A program made the position numbers and the translations under genes. This document shows positions 9,417-19,111 of a stretch of 64,000 nt of DNA, in pieces (the first letter of the stretch is position 1; every line of letters begins with the position of its first letter). Source of the DNA: Sedimentibacter sp. MB31-C6 (GTDB taxonomy: Bacteria > Bacillota > Clostridia > Tissierellales > Sedimentibacteraceae); assembly GCF_035934735.1 (NCBI RefSeq), contig NZ_CP142396.1:868001-932000 (forward strand). The letters run 5' to 3'. Under the pieces are notes generated by a model. It made no database searches. It worked only from the letters and a program-made list of their open reading frames with translations, and was not told where the DNA came from.

Positions 9417-10196
9417 TTGGAAGTCATTGTAAGCAAACTATTAAAAGTAATTAAATTGTCCTCACAAATCATACTAGAAAGTGGCGGAGAAACTTATAGA
9501 GCAGAGGAAACTATAAAATTCATATGCAAATCTTTTAATGTAAATGAAATAGATTCTATTGCAACACCTACAGGTGTTTATATAACAATTTCAACTGAAA
9601 ATACTGAAAACAGCACAGTTGTCAGAAGAATTAAAAAAAGATCAATAAATTTAGATAAATTACATAAGGTAAACAATATATCAAGACAATTAACAAATCA
9701 TTTAATATCTTTAGATGAAGCAATAAAACAACTAGAAGAAACAAGAAATGAAATAACACGACATAATAAATTTTCAGTTTTTTATGGAGGAATTTCTGCG
9801 GCATTTTTTACATTGCTCTTTGGAGGAAGTTTTTTCGGCTTTATTATAGCTCTTATATCAGGAATAATTGTAACACTTATAACAAAAAAATTTGAAGACC
9901 TTCAATCTTATCAGTTTTTTTCTAGTATAATTGCAGGTATAATAGTATCCTCTTTCGCAATTGTAGGAACAAATTTAATTAAAATAGGAAATTATAATCA
10001 TATAATAGTTGGAGGTATTATGCCTCATTTACCAGGTCTTGCTATGACAAATGCAATACGCGATACTATAAGAGGTGATTTAATTTCAGGATTAGCAAGA
10101 GGTGCTGAAGCCTTAATTGTTGCAGCTTCTTTAGCAGCAGGAGCAGGTGTTATTATTTCTTTAGCTTATACAATTGGTTTATTACCTATTAAATAG
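9417..10196 (+). CDS. Threonine/serine exporter, N-terminal half (ThrE/DUF1212)
   Basis: 259 residues: a soluble N-terminal region containing the conserved SGGETYRAEETI motif, then about five transmembrane helices with GGIMPHLPGLAMTNAIRD. In Corynebacterium ThrE the two halves are fused. Here they are separate genes 12 nt apart, the usual arrangement in clostridia. TTG start chosen for GAGGTGA 8 nt upstream. Expected to export threonine, serine or related solutes with the next gene. Confidence 0.9.
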   Translation: MEVIVSKLLKVIKLSSQIILESGGETYRAEETIKFICKSFNVNEIDSIATPTGVYITISTENTENSTVVRRIKKRSINLDKLHKVNNISRQLTNHLISLDEAIKQLEETRNEITRHNKFSVFYGGISAAFFTLLFGGSFFGFIIALISGIIVTLITKKFEDLQSYQFFSSIIAGIIVSSFAIVGTNLIKIGNYNHIIVGGIMPHLPGLAMTNAIRDTIRGDLISGLARGAEALIVAASLAAGAGVIISLAYTIGLLPIK

Positions 10197-10208
10197 AAAG
10201 GAAAAATT

Positions 10209-10646
10209 ATGATAAAAGAATTAATATTACAAATGATATATTGTTTTATGGCATCTTTATTTTTTGCATTAATAATGAACTCTCCTAAAAAGGTTCTTGC
10301 TTATACCTCTTTAATTGCATCATTAGGTTACTTAATTTATATACTCTGTATTAATTATGGAAATCCAAAACTTGGTTTTTTTCTCGGAACAATGTTTATT
10401 GCTTTTTTAGGAGAAATCTGTGCAAGACGTTTTAAAATGCCTGCTACTATTTTTATTTTCCCAGCAGTAATTCCTATTGTTCCTGGATTAGGTTTATATG
10501 AAACTATTCTTGCCTTTGTTCAAGATGATATATTTTTAGCACTTAAGGTTGGAACAAACACAATATTAAATATAGGGTCTATGGCAATAGCTATGGCTAT
10601 TATAAGTTTAATTGCTATTAAATTAAAAATAAAACCAAAAATTTAA
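10209..10646 (+). CDS. Threonine/serine exporter, C-terminal half (DUF3815)
   Basis: 145 residues with four hydrophobic helices and the conserved segment FPAVIPIVPGLGLYE. It is the small partner subunit of the split ThrE exporter encoded immediately upstream. The ATG follows a GAAAGGAAAA site overlapping the end of the first gene. Confidence 0.9.
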   Translation: MIKELILQMIYCFMASLFFALIMNSPKKVLAYTSLIASLGYLIYILCINYGNPKLGFFLGTMFIAFLGEICARRFKMPATIFIFPAVIPIVPGLGLYETILAFVQDDIFLALKVGTNTILNIGSMAIAMAIISLIAIKLKIKPKI

Positions 10647-10722
10647 AATAAAAAATGTTTTAAATAAATTTTAGTGGGTATAAAGTAGTCATATGAATTA
10701 TATAAATTAGGAGGAATAAATT

Positions 10723-11106
10723 ATGTGTAAAACAAAGTTTGTTATATGTAGAACATGTGGAAATTTAGTAGAAATGATAGAAGATTCAGGTGTTAATATG
10801 GTATGTTGTGGTGAAGAAATGGAAGAATTAACAGCAAATACTGTAGATGCAGCTCAAGAGAAACATGTTCCTGTAGTAGAAAAAGAAGGTAATAAAGTTA
10901 CTGTTAAAGTTGGTAGTGTAACTCATCCAATGGCTGAAGAACATTATATCCAATGGATTTATCTTGTAACTAAACAAGGATTTCAAAGAAAGTGCTTAAA
11001 CCCAGGAGAAGAACCAGCTGCTACATTTGCTCTTGTTGAAGGTGACGAAGTAGTTGCAGCTTATGAATATTGCAATCTTCACGGTCTTTGGAAAAAGGAA
11101 GCATAA
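10723..11106 (+). CDS. dfx: Desulfoferrodoxin (superoxide reductase)
   Basis: Reduces superoxide to peroxide without making oxygen, a hallmark of anaerobes. 127 residues in two domains. The N-terminal desulforedoxin iron centre uses Cys9, Cys12, Cys28 and Cys29. The catalytic centre uses His48 (EKHVPV), His68, His74, Cys117 and His120 (CNLHG), with the usual Glu46 beside it. Strong AGGAGG site. It ends in a hairpin terminator facing metG. Confidence 0.97.
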   Translation: MCKTKFVICRTCGNLVEMIEDSGVNMVCCGEEMEELTANTVDAAQEKHVPVVEKEGNKVTVKVGSVTHPMAEEHYIQWIYLVTKQGFQRKCLNPGEEPAATFALVEGDEVVAAYEYCNLHGLWKKEA

Positions 11107-11130
11107 AAAATAATAAATAAACAAAAATAT

Positions 11131-11160
11131 AAGGTGCGCAATGCGCACCTTGATTTTTTT
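11131..11160. terminator. Intrinsic terminator between dfx and metG
   Basis: Perfect stem AAGGTGCGC/GCGCACCTT with a short loop, followed on the plus strand by GATTTTTTTT. It terminates dfx. On the other strand an A-rich flank gives a T-run, so it probably serves metG too. Confidence 0.9.
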
Positions 11161-13112
11161 TATGAGATTTTTGATCCACTTGGAATATCTTCTAAAGTTG
11201 ATACAAGTGTTAATTTCTTTCCCTTTTCTGCTGCTAAAATCATTCCGTTTGAATCTACTCCTCTTAATTTAACAGGTTTTAAATTATAAACCATAACAAC
11301 TTTTTTGCCTACTAAATCCTCAGGCTTATAGTATTTAGATATACCTGATACAACTTGCCTAACTTCTTCGCCAAGTTTTAACTGGAATACCAATAGTTTA
11401 TCTGCATCAGGGTGCTTTTCTGCCTTAATTATCTCAGCAACTCTTAAATCTAATTTATCAAAGTCATCTATTGTTATAAAATCTTCTTCCTTAACTTCTT
11501 CTTTTTTAGGTTTCTTTTCTTCCTTTTTGTCACTATTTAATCCTAACATACTATTTATCTCTTCTATTTTCTTTGCTGCATCTATTCTTGCAAACAATAT
11601 GTCTGGAGTTCCAACCTTGTCACCAGAAATTATACCGTTAAATTGTTGCAATGAATCCCAGTCAGTTTTTTTAGTATTTAACTGACTAAATATTTTTTGA
11701 GCAGTTTCAGGTAAAAATGGCTCTAATAACACTGCTGAAATTCTAATAGATTCAAGCAAATTATAAAGAACAGTACCAAGCCTTTCTTTTTTACTTTCAT
11801 CTTTTCCAAGAATCCATGGCTGCGTTTCATCAATATATTTATTGCTTCTTCTTAAAAGTGTAAATATTTCATCTATTGCATCTGCAACTCTGAGAGTATC
11901 CATTCTTTGTTCAACTCTCTTTGGAGTTTCAAGAGCTAAATTAATAAGTTCATCATCTATAGGTTCATGATTTGTAGGAGGCAATATTTCACCATCAAAA
12001 TACTTATTAGTCATAGTTACAGTTCTATTTACTAAATTACCAAGTATATTTGCTAATTCTGAATTAATTCGTTCAATTATTAAATCATAAGTAATTGTTC
12101 CATCGTTAGCAAAAGGCATTTCATGAAGTACGTAGTATCTTATAGCATCGACTCCAAATAAATCTACTAAATCATCTGCATAAATTACATTACCTTTTGA
12201 CTTGCTCATTTTGCCCTCGCCAACTAAAAGCCAAGGATGACCAAATACTTGTTTAGGAAGTTCTTCTCCTAAAGCCATTAATAAAATCGGCCAATAAATA
12301 GTATGGAAACGAAGTATATCCTTACCTATCAAATGAACATCCGCAGGCCAATATTTGTTGTATAATTCTCCATGATTTCCATCTGGGTCATACCCTAAAA
12401 ATGTAATATAGTTACTTAATGCATCAATCCAAACATAAACAACGTGACCTTCATCAAATGTAACTGGAATACCCCAATCAAATGATGTTCTGGAAACACA
12501 TAAATCTTGAAGACCGGGCTTTAAGAAATTATTTACCATCTCATTTTTTCTAGATTCTGGCTGTATAAACTTTGGATTATCTTCAATGTGTTTCATTAAG
12601 CGGTCAGCATAATTACTCATTTTAAAGAAATAAGCTTCTTCCTTTGCTTTATGTACTTCTCTACCACAATCAGGACATTTTCCATCAACTAATTGAGAAT
12701 CAGTAAAAAATGCTTCATCTGGTGTACAATACCAACCTTCGTAATATCCTTTGTAAATATCTCCCTGATCATAAAGTTTTTTAAATATTTTCTGTACTAT
12801 TTTTTCATGTTCTTTATCTGTAGTACGAACAAATTTATCATAGCTCGTATTCATTAAATTCCAAATACATTTAATTTCACTTGCTACCTCATCAACAAAT
12901 TGTTGTGGTGTTTTATCTGCTTCAGCAGCTTTAATTTGTATTTTTTCACCATGCTCATCAGTTCCAGTCTGAAAATATACATCATAACCATTTAACTTTT
13001 TAAACCTTGCAATACTATCTGCAAGAACTATTTCATAAGTGTTTCCAATATGAGGTTTTCCTGATGTATATGCTATTGCTGTTGTTATATAATATTTGCC
13101 TTTCTTATTCAT
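11160..13112 (-). CDS. metG: Methionyl-tRNA synthetase
   Basis: Charges tRNA-Met. 650 residues from an ATG with GGAGGATAAT upstream; a longer frame runs into the T-box leader and is not used. Class I signatures are HIGN (PHIGNTYE) and KMSKS (GEGKMSKSKGN). The knuckle region has WYCTPDEAFF followed by CPDCGR. The anticodon-binding helical domain follows. A C-terminal tRNA-binding OB domain starts near FDKLDLRVAEIIKAEKHP, joined by a Lys/Glu-rich linker (KKEEKKPKKEEVKEED). Expression is controlled by the T-box leader. Confidence 0.98.
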   Translation of the reverse strand: MNKKGKYYITTAIAYTSGKPHIGNTYEIVLADSIARFKKLNGYDVYFQTGTDEHGEKIQIKAAEADKTPQQFVDEVASEIKCIWNLMNTSYDKFVRTTDKEHEKIVQKIFKKLYDQGDIYKGYYEGWYCTPDEAFFTDSQLVDGKCPDCGREVHKAKEEAYFFKMSNYADRLMKHIEDNPKFIQPESRKNEMVNNFLKPGLQDLCVSRTSFDWGIPVTFDEGHVVYVWIDALSNYITFLGYDPDGNHGELYNKYWPADVHLIGKDILRFHTIYWPILLMALGEELPKQVFGHPWLLVGEGKMSKSKGNVIYADDLVDLFGVDAIRYYVLHEMPFANDGTITYDLIIERINSELANILGNLVNRTVTMTNKYFDGEILPPTNHEPIDDELINLALETPKRVEQRMDTLRVADAIDEIFTLLRRSNKYIDETQPWILGKDESKKERLGTVLYNLLESIRISAVLLEPFLPETAQKIFSQLNTKKTDWDSLQQFNGIISGDKVGTPDILFARIDAAKKIEEINSMLGLNSDKKEEKKPKKEEVKEEDFITIDDFDKLDLRVAEIIKAEKHPDADKLLVFQLKLGEEVRQVVSGISKYYKPEDLVGKKVVMVYNLKPVKLRGVDSNGMILAAEKGKKLTLVSTLEDIPSGSKIS

Positions 13113-13132
13113 ATTATCCTCCAAATATTTAT

Positions 13133-13372
13133 CGCCTCTTAGCATAAGCTAAGAGGCGAATTATCGCGTTACCACTCTTTTTCACACATATTTCACAATA
13201 TGTGCCTCAATAGGTCATAAACCATGTACTATAACGGATACATCCGGTATACTTTAACGTAAGCTCAAGTATAAAGCTCCAAGGCCATCTTCATTTTAAA
13301 TCAATCCCCAGCTCACACCTTCTCTGGTTCTCTTTATCATGATTTTTAAATTACTCTTCTCTTCATCGCTTT
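13133..13372 (-). ncRNA. T-box riboswitch leader, methionine-specific
   Basis: On the minus strand, the stem I 5' strand carries GCGATGAAGAGAAGAGTA (13352-13369). It is followed by the conserved purine-rich and distal-loop sequences, then AUG triplets (13285-13287 or 13292-13294) just before the conserved CCTTGGAGCT, fitting a Met specifier. The antiterminator T-box TGGTAACGCG lies at 13165-13174 (usual form TGGTACCGCG). Last comes a long terminator stem CGCCTCTTAGC/GCTAAGAGGCG at 13133-13158. Uncharged tRNA-Met would switch on metG. Nothing else is seen between here and the small gene at 13494. Confidence 0.93.
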
Positions 13373-13493
13373 CATATATTATTGTTCTTTATATTCTAAA
13401 CTATACATAATTATTACAAATTTGTCAACAAATTATTTTGCTACAAATGCATGCTTTTACTACATTAATTTATTCATAGCTAATTTATTCACA

Positions 13494-13724
13494 CTAAAAA
13501 ATAACCATAATACACTTGAAAATTGCAAAAATTACACCTATAATAATAGCTGGTATCAATAATATGGTTAACAAACCTAACCCTAATGGTAATAAGACTA
13601 CAAGCAATCCTAAACCTACCACAGCTCCTAGTATTGTAAACAGAATTTTAAACATAACAGCTCCTATTTTTAATGCTGCAACTATAAATGCAAAAAACAC
13701 AAATATTCCTAATAATAATTCCAT
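13494..13724 (-). CDS. Small hydrophobic membrane protein, unknown
   Basis: 76 residues, almost entirely hydrophobic: one helix at 1-20 and two long Gly/Leu/Ile-rich helices (about 27-50 and 52-75). The GLGLLVVLLPLGLGLLTILLIP stretch is highly repetitive in Leu and Gly. A GAGGAGAG site precedes the ATG, supporting a real gene. Small envelope-stress proteins can look like this, but I do not recognise the family. Confidence 0.6.
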   Translation of the reverse strand: MELLLGIFVFFAFIVAALKIGAVMFKILFTILGAVVGLGLLVVLLPLGLGLLTILLIPAIIIGVIFAIFKCIMVIF

Positions 13725-13899
13725 ATCTCTCTCCTCATTTAAAATCCAATTGTTATTATTTTACACAAACTAAATTCATTTGTTATTAAGGTTATATTAA
13801 AAAAAGATTAAAAATATAACACAATAAGCTTTCAATTATATCTTACATTTATTTTTAAAAAATGATACAATATATTATATACTTATTTAGGAGCAACTT

Positions 13900-14724
13900 A
13901 TGATTGATTTGCATATTCACTCAATGTTTTCAGATGGTACAGATTCTATAGATGATATAGTTGAAATCGTAAAAGAAAAAAACATACCTGCCATATCCTT
14001 GACTGATCATGATACAACTTATGGCGTAGCAGAAATAATAAATAAAACAAAACCTCATAATATAAAAGTCATACCTGGAATTGAAATATCATCAGTTTCA
14101 AACGGTCATCTTATACATATTTTAGGGTATAATATAGATATAAATAATGGGCAGTTACAAGAGCTTTTAAATAGGCTAGCCAATTATTTTTATGTTCATT
14201 TTTGTGAGCAATATACATGGCTACAAAAAAATCATATAATAAATTTTAATTTAAATAAAATATTAAAATATGCAGAATTCAAACAATCCATTGCACCATC
14301 AGATATATTAAAGGCAATGATTGCTAATGGAGCTCCGTATACATTGAAGGATTGGCCAGAATTCTTCAATAAAAAAGTACGTTTATATCCAAGCAACTTC
14401 ATAAAAGATTTTCCAATAAATTCGTCAGAAGCTGTAGAAATTATAAAATTAGCTGGAGGAATCCCAGTTTTTGCTCATCCTGCTCGAATAGGCAATGCAG
14501 ATTTACCTGAGATGGAATTACTTTTACCCCACGGGTTAGGCGGTATTGAAGTATATTATCCGTATCATGACAAAAAACTAATTAATCGTTATGAAAATTT
14601 TGCCTTAAAACATAATTTGATAAAAACAGGTGGTACTGATTGGCATGGTACAGAACTAACTACATGGAAAGCCGAAATCGGAGATTATGGGGTAAATGAT
14701 TTGGAATATCGACTCAATTCATAA
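13900..14724 (+). CDS. PHP-domain phosphoesterase
   Basis: Metal-dependent phosphoesterase, 274 residues. Motifs of the PHP superfamily are present: DLHIHSMFSDGTDS (residues 3-16), SLTDHDTTYG, GIEISS, VFAHPARIG and GGTDWHG near the C-terminus, together supplying the His/Asp/Glu metal cluster. Closest in layout to YciV/RNase AM-type 3',5'-nucleoside bisphosphate or 5'-3' exonuclease proteins, with the usual variable insert at about 90-150. ATG with an AGGAGC site. Its last 11 nt overlap the end of the convergent peptidase gene. Confidence 0.88.
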   Translation: MIDLHIHSMFSDGTDSIDDIVEIVKEKNIPAISLTDHDTTYGVAEIINKTKPHNIKVIPGIEISSVSNGHLIHILGYNIDINNGQLQELLNRLANYFYVHFCEQYTWLQKNHIINFNLNKILKYAEFKQSIAPSDILKAMIANGAPYTLKDWPEFFNKKVRLYPSNFIKDFPINSSEAVEIIKLAGGIPVFAHPARIGNADLPEMELLLPHGLGGIEVYYPYHDKKLINRYENFALKHNLIKTGGTDWHGTELTTWKAEIGDYGVNDLEYRLNS

Positions 14725-15952
14725 AATTTTCTATATCATTTGTTGTTTTTATAATATCTGGTGATAAATTTATAACACCATTTTTTGTAACCCATACATC
14801 ATCCTCAATTCTTATACCAATACCTTCTTCTTTAATATATAGTCCAGGTTCCACAGTGTACACATTATTTTCTTGCATAATTTTATCTCTTCTTCTTAAA
14901 TCATGTACGTCAAGTCCAAGGGGATGGCCTATTCCATGATAATAATATTTTGCTACATCAGATTCATCTTTTATTAATTTTAAAGTTTTTAACCCTTTTG
15001 CAAAATGCGATTTCACTGCATCATTTACAACTACTTCAGATGCACCTACATGCATAGCATCTATGGCTACATCCTGTGCTTCTAAAACTATATTATAAAT
15101 ATCTTTTTGACGTGGAGTGAATTTTCCATTTGCAGGATAAGTTCTAGAAATATCTGAAGCATAATTATTAGACAATGCTCCTAAATCAAGTAGAATCATA
15201 CTTCCATCCTTTATTTTTTCTAATAAATCCACGTAATGAAGTATGACAGCATTTTTGCCTGATGCTCCAATAGTTTTAAAACTTGGTTTTGACCCTCTCA
15301 ACATTAATTGATATTCAAAATCTGCTTTAACTTGATATTCATATCTGCCAGGTTTTAAATTCTTCATAACAAACTCTAAAGCTTCCTTAGTGTATCTTAA
15401 AGCAGTTTGAATTTCATTTACTTCTTCTTCTGTTTTAGAGCTTCTCAGTTCTGTTACAATATCAAGAGAATTCATAATATTAATTGTAGGATACTGATTT
15501 CTCATCCAGTGTGCAAGACTTCTGTAATTGTCATAGGCTTCATCCTTATCTGTAATATATGAAAATATATAAACATTGTCAGGTCTATCTGATGATGAAA
15601 GCCTTTTTGCAAAATCAGTCAAGAAATTATCTCTATTTTCAATAGATTTAATATCTGACATTTCTATAGCTTCTTCTTTTCTCAAAAGAATCCCAAACCA
15701 TTTTTCGTAAAATTCATCAACAGGAGGTATGTATAATTGTTCAGTTACTTTTCCAAAAATTTTATTTATAACTAAAACCATATTCTCTTTATCTATTCCT
15801 GTTAAATAAAAAAAGTTCCTGTCAACGGAAAAATCATATTCCTGATCAGCGCTTTGTCTAGGCGCCTTACCGGAAAAAAACACTGCACTTGAGTTATCAA
15901 CCATTTTTTCTGCAAATTTTACTCTATTGTTTTTAAAAAAACCTGATTTCAT
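14714..15952 (-). CDS. pepP: Xaa-Pro aminopeptidase (M24B)
   Basis: Removes N-terminal residues preceding proline. 412 residues: AMP_N domain (about 1-140) then a pita-bread catalytic domain. The five metal ligands are visible: Asp in LDLGAL, Asp in YASDISRTYP, His in GIGHPLGLDVHD, Glu in VEPGLYI and Glu in IRIEDDV. ATG with AGGAGGAAT. It converges on the PHP gene with an 11-nt 3' overlap. Confidence 0.95.
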   Translation of the reverse strand: MKSGFFKNNRVKFAEKMVDNSSAVFFSGKAPRQSADQEYDFSVDRNFFYLTGIDKENMVLVINKIFGKVTEQLYIPPVDEFYEKWFGILLRKEEAIEMSDIKSIENRDNFLTDFAKRLSSSDRPDNVYIFSYITDKDEAYDNYRSLAHWMRNQYPTINIMNSLDIVTELRSSKTEEEVNEIQTALRYTKEALEFVMKNLKPGRYEYQVKADFEYQLMLRGSKPSFKTIGASGKNAVILHYVDLLEKIKDGSMILLDLGALSNNYASDISRTYPANGKFTPRQKDIYNIVLEAQDVAIDAMHVGASEVVVNDAVKSHFAKGLKTLKLIKDESDVAKYYYHGIGHPLGLDVHDLRRRDKIMQENNVYTVEPGLYIKEEGIGIRIEDDVWVTKNGVINLSPDIIKTTNDIENFMN

Positions 15953-16089
15953 ATATTCCTCCTAGTATTTTAATTTTTCTTCATCACATAAGTTTAATGT
16001 AAATACTTTACTAACGCTCATTATGACTATAATAAAAATAATTAACACAATTATATACTTAGAAAATAAAATAATCAACTTCAATAAAA

Positions 16090-16120
16090 AAGAAATATAA
16101 TGAGAACAATTATATTTCTT
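16090..16120 (-). terminator. Terminator after the DUF438 sensor gene
   Basis: 11-bp stem AAGAAATATAA/TTATATTTCTT with a 9-nt loop, followed on the minus strand by TTTTTATTG. It lies 45 nt past the stop of the upstream minus-strand gene. Confidence 0.7.
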
Positions 16121-16164
16121 GCTATTGACATACACCTTTCTTCCATCAATTCGGCTCCTACCTA

Positions 16165-17343
16165 CTATTCTTCTACCAATCTTTTTTCTCCTGTTATATC
16201 TTGTATAGGTTTAATATTTTGACTTACTTCAACTACTCCAAGATATTTTCCATTATTATCACGAACTGCAAAGTACCGAATATATACGTATTTATTTCCG
16301 AGTTTTATCCAAAAATCCTCGTGGTCTTTTTTCCCAGATTTCAAATCTTCAACAATACTCTCAACAATATGTACACTTGCAGGAGGATGACAATTAGAAA
16401 CTTTGCGTCCTATTATAGTTTTTGTACGTGGAAATATACGCTCAGAACTTTGTGAAAAATATTTAACCGTATCATTTTTATCAACAAATGTTATATCAAT
16501 AGGTAAAGTGTCTAACATATAAATTAACTCTTCTTTATTAAAAATTCCAGAAGGTAATGTTATAACTCCAGGTTCAGTAATTTCTTCCTTTACTGCTTCC
16601 TTATCCTTTAAATTTGGTTTCCAAGTTTGTATATTATCAATAATATTTCCGATTTCGTCACTATCATCATAAACTTGTTTCCATTCATCTTGAGTCATTG
16701 AATCTAAAAGCATAGGTAACATTATATTTTCTTCTTTAAAAATCATCTCAGTAATTTTATTAATTAAACTTTCTATCTTTTGTTTAGTAGGCTGAATTTT
16801 AACATCTTTTAGTTGCTCTCTAATTTCATCATCTACTCCCCACATAACCTTTGGTGGTGCAGTAATTCCGTACTTCTCCATGTAAGGGAATAATAGATTT
16901 TCCTTTTTTAAGTAATGGATATTTATTAATGATAATTTATCAAGACCTTTTTGAATTGATTCTATTCCTTCTTTATTTGAAACTTTATCTAAATAAGGAG
17001 TTATTTCATTTTCAATCAATTTTTCTATAAAACGATTTTCAAGAATAATTACATTGGCAGGATGACCTGGTATTTCTGTTTGGTCAATTTGTTGATGAAT
17101 TTCTTCAATGGAACCCTTAAAAACAGCAGAATGAACATCACATAATCTTTGAACTTCTGAAACAGGAAGGCCTTCTGAAATTAATGCTTGTTCTGCTTCG
17201 GATATTTCTGATGCTGATACTCCAGAAAATACTTCTTCAAACTTTTGTTTTACCTCTTCAACGCTCTTTCCTTCATGTAACTCTGAAATTACTTCTTTAA
17301 TTATTTTTTTCCTAAATTCTCTGTTATTAATTTGTTCGCTCAT
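16165..17343 (-). CDS. DUF438 / hemerythrin-like / PAS sensor protein
   Basis: 392 residues in three parts: DUF438 (about 1-75), a helical HHE hemerythrin-like domain (about 85-230) with His/Glu-rich helices around IPGHPANVIILENRF, INIHYLKKEN and EENIMLPMLL, and a C-terminal PAS domain (about 270-385) with GRKVSNCHPPASV. There is no kinase, cyclase or DNA-binding output domain, so it probably signals by protein contact or acts as an oxygen, nitric oxide or redox sensor. The ligand is not proven by sequence. ATG with GGAGAAATT. Stands alone. Confidence 0.87.
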   Translation of the reverse strand: MSEQINNREFRKKIIKEVISELHEGKSVEEVKQKFEEVFSGVSASEISEAEQALISEGLPVSEVQRLCDVHSAVFKGSIEEIHQQIDQTEIPGHPANVIILENRFIEKLIENEITPYLDKVSNKEGIESIQKGLDKLSLINIHYLKKENLLFPYMEKYGITAPPKVMWGVDDEIREQLKDVKIQPTKQKIESLINKITEMIFKEENIMLPMLLDSMTQDEWKQVYDDSDEIGNIIDNIQTWKPNLKDKEAVKEEITEPGVITLPSGIFNKEELIYMLDTLPIDITFVDKNDTVKYFSQSSERIFPRTKTIIGRKVSNCHPPASVHIVESIVEDLKSGKKDHEDFWIKLGNKYVYIRYFAVRDNNGKYLGVVEVSQNIKPIQDITGEKRLVEE

Positions 17344-17474
17344 AATTTCTCCTTTTTCATTTTCCTATATACTAGATTGCTTATAAACAAATTATACCCT
17401 GTATTTGGAAAATTATTACTATTATGTTTGTATATTCTCTCCTTTGATGTATTTTTTTAAATACAGAATTTTCC

Positions 17475-17503
17475 TTGATTAATTATTGTCAATATAGTAT
17501 TAT
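17475..17503 (+). promoter_or_regulatory. Sigma-A promoter of the stalk-domain protein gene
   Basis: -35 TTGATT (17475-17480), 17-nt spacer, -10 TATTAT (17498-17503), 36 nt upstream of the ATG at 17540. Confidence 0.65.
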
Positions 17504-17539
17504 TTAAATATATATATATATGAAAATGGAGGAAATTTA

Positions 17540-18913
17540 ATGAAAAAAATTATTTTTACAATTAGCCTAGTATTAATTTTGGCTATATCGTCATTTACAG
17601 CTTTTGCTCAAGATCAAATAATTGTAAATATCGATTCCAACAAAGTTGAATTTAATGAAGAAATAGGAATGCCTTTTATTGATGAAAACGGCAGAACTCA
17701 AGTACCATTTAGAGCAACTCTTGAAAAATACGGAGCAACAGTTGATTGGAACGTTGAAAGCAGTATTGCTATAGCAACCATAGGTGATACAACTGTCGAA
17801 GTTCCTGTTGGAGAAAACTTCATTTTAAAAAACGGTGAAGAAATTGCAACAGATACTGTAGCAGTAATAGTTGACGGTAGAACATATTTACCTATTAGAC
17901 CAGTTATTGAAGCATTTGGTTCAGAAGTACAATGGGACATGGGATTAAATACTGTTGTTATAACAACAGAACCAATTGATGCTAAAGGAATTTTTACTGA
18001 AGCAAATAACAAATCATATGAATGGGAAAATTGTGATGCTAACGTAGTAATTGACATGTCTATGCCTGTACCAGATGAAACTGGTAATGTTCAAACAATG
18101 GATATGAAAGTTAATATGTATATGACTATGTTTATGAACCCGTTAAAAGCTAAAATATCAGCAGATATGTCTATGAATGTAATGGGTGAAGAAATGATTG
18201 TACCTGTAATGGATATGTATATGAATGTAGATGAGGATAATTATACAACATATATGGGAATGAATGATGGCACAGATTCTATTACATGGATGAAATCAAC
18301 AGTTGAAGACGAATTATTTGCTGAACTTTTGAATTATGATGAAGAAACAATTAAAGAAAATAAAGAATTAACAGAAAAATATATTGAAGATGTAAAATAC
18401 TTTGGAAAGTATACTGATGAATCAGGTAAATCTTTACTCAGAATGGAATATACAATGTCTGGAGATATTTACAAAGATATGTTTGGAGAATACGTCGAAG
18501 AATTATCTAATTCAACTAATGAACAAGAACTAATGACTGCAGAAATGCTAAAAAGTTTTGTTGATGGAGAATTAGGGGATCTTACTTTTATTGTATACAT
18601 AGATGAAGAATCTGGCGAAATAATTAAATATGAAATGGATTTAGGAAATATGATATTATCCATGGTATCAGGAATGACTGGAATAGTAGGTGAAATTCCT
18701 GAAGAAGAGCTAGAATTATTAAAAGAAATGAAAGCTACAATGGTTATGGATATACTAAATATCAATGAAGCTGAAGATTTTGAAATTCCTGAAGATGCAT
18801 TAAATGCACCTGATGTTTCTGAGATGGAATTAGATACAGTTCCAACACCTGAGACTGAAGATGCATCTGAGGTAGAAACTGAAACTGAAGAAACAGATTC
18901 AGAAGAAGAATAA
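17540..18913 (+). CDS. Secreted protein with copper-amine-oxidase N-terminal (stalk) domain
   Basis: 457 residues. A signal peptide (about 1-23, cleavage after FTAFA) is followed by a Cu_amine_oxidN1-type domain (about 24-155) with its doubled pattern RTQVPFRATLEKYGATVDW and RTYLPIRPVIEAFGSEVQW. This domain is a cell-surface stalk module in Firmicutes and does not mean amine oxidase activity. The rest (160-430) is a Met- and acid-rich LolA/DUF6612-like region with repeated VDGELG/MDMYMNVDE strands. The C-terminal 30 residues are almost all Glu, Thr, Ser and Asp. Ends in a clear terminator. Confidence 0.85.
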   Translation: MKKIIFTISLVLILAISSFTAFAQDQIIVNIDSNKVEFNEEIGMPFIDENGRTQVPFRATLEKYGATVDWNVESSIAIATIGDTTVEVPVGENFILKNGEEIATDTVAVIVDGRTYLPIRPVIEAFGSEVQWDMGLNTVVITTEPIDAKGIFTEANNKSYEWENCDANVVIDMSMPVPDETGNVQTMDMKVNMYMTMFMNPLKAKISADMSMNVMGEEMIVPVMDMYMNVDEDNYTTYMGMNDGTDSITWMKSTVEDELFAELLNYDEETIKENKELTEKYIEDVKYFGKYTDESGKSLLRMEYTMSGDIYKDMFGEYVEELSNSTNEQELMTAEMLKSFVDGELGDLTFIVYIDEESGEIIKYEMDLGNMILSMVSGMTGIVGEIPEEELELLKEMKATMVMDILNINEAEDFEIPEDALNAPDVSEMELDTVPTPETEDASEVETETEETDSEEE

Positions 18914-18932
18914 TATTTTATTAAAGTAAATT

Positions 18933-18972
18933 AAGACTATCGAGTTACTTTATAACTTGATAGTCTTTTTTA
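18933..18972 (+). terminator. Intrinsic terminator after the stalk-domain gene
   Basis: Stem AAGACTATC/GATAGTCTT with an inner AGTTA/TAACT extension, followed by TTTTTAATT. Confidence 0.85.
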
Positions 18973-19111
18973 ATTCTATGAAAAGTTTCAAGTAAATTGT
19001 TCAATCCATCAATATGTCAATAAGTAAATATATGGAACGCATTTTTAATTGAAATCATAATAACATAATGTTATTATTTAAATATTAAATTTATAATGGA
19101 GATAAATATAC

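Noticed and set aside
13187-13202. A 13-nt identity (ATATTTCACAATA) between the metG T-box leader and the cas pseudo-spacer region
   Set aside because: It spans the non-seed end of the pseudo-spacer, is A/T-rich, and falls inside a conserved T-box region. Chance is most likely.
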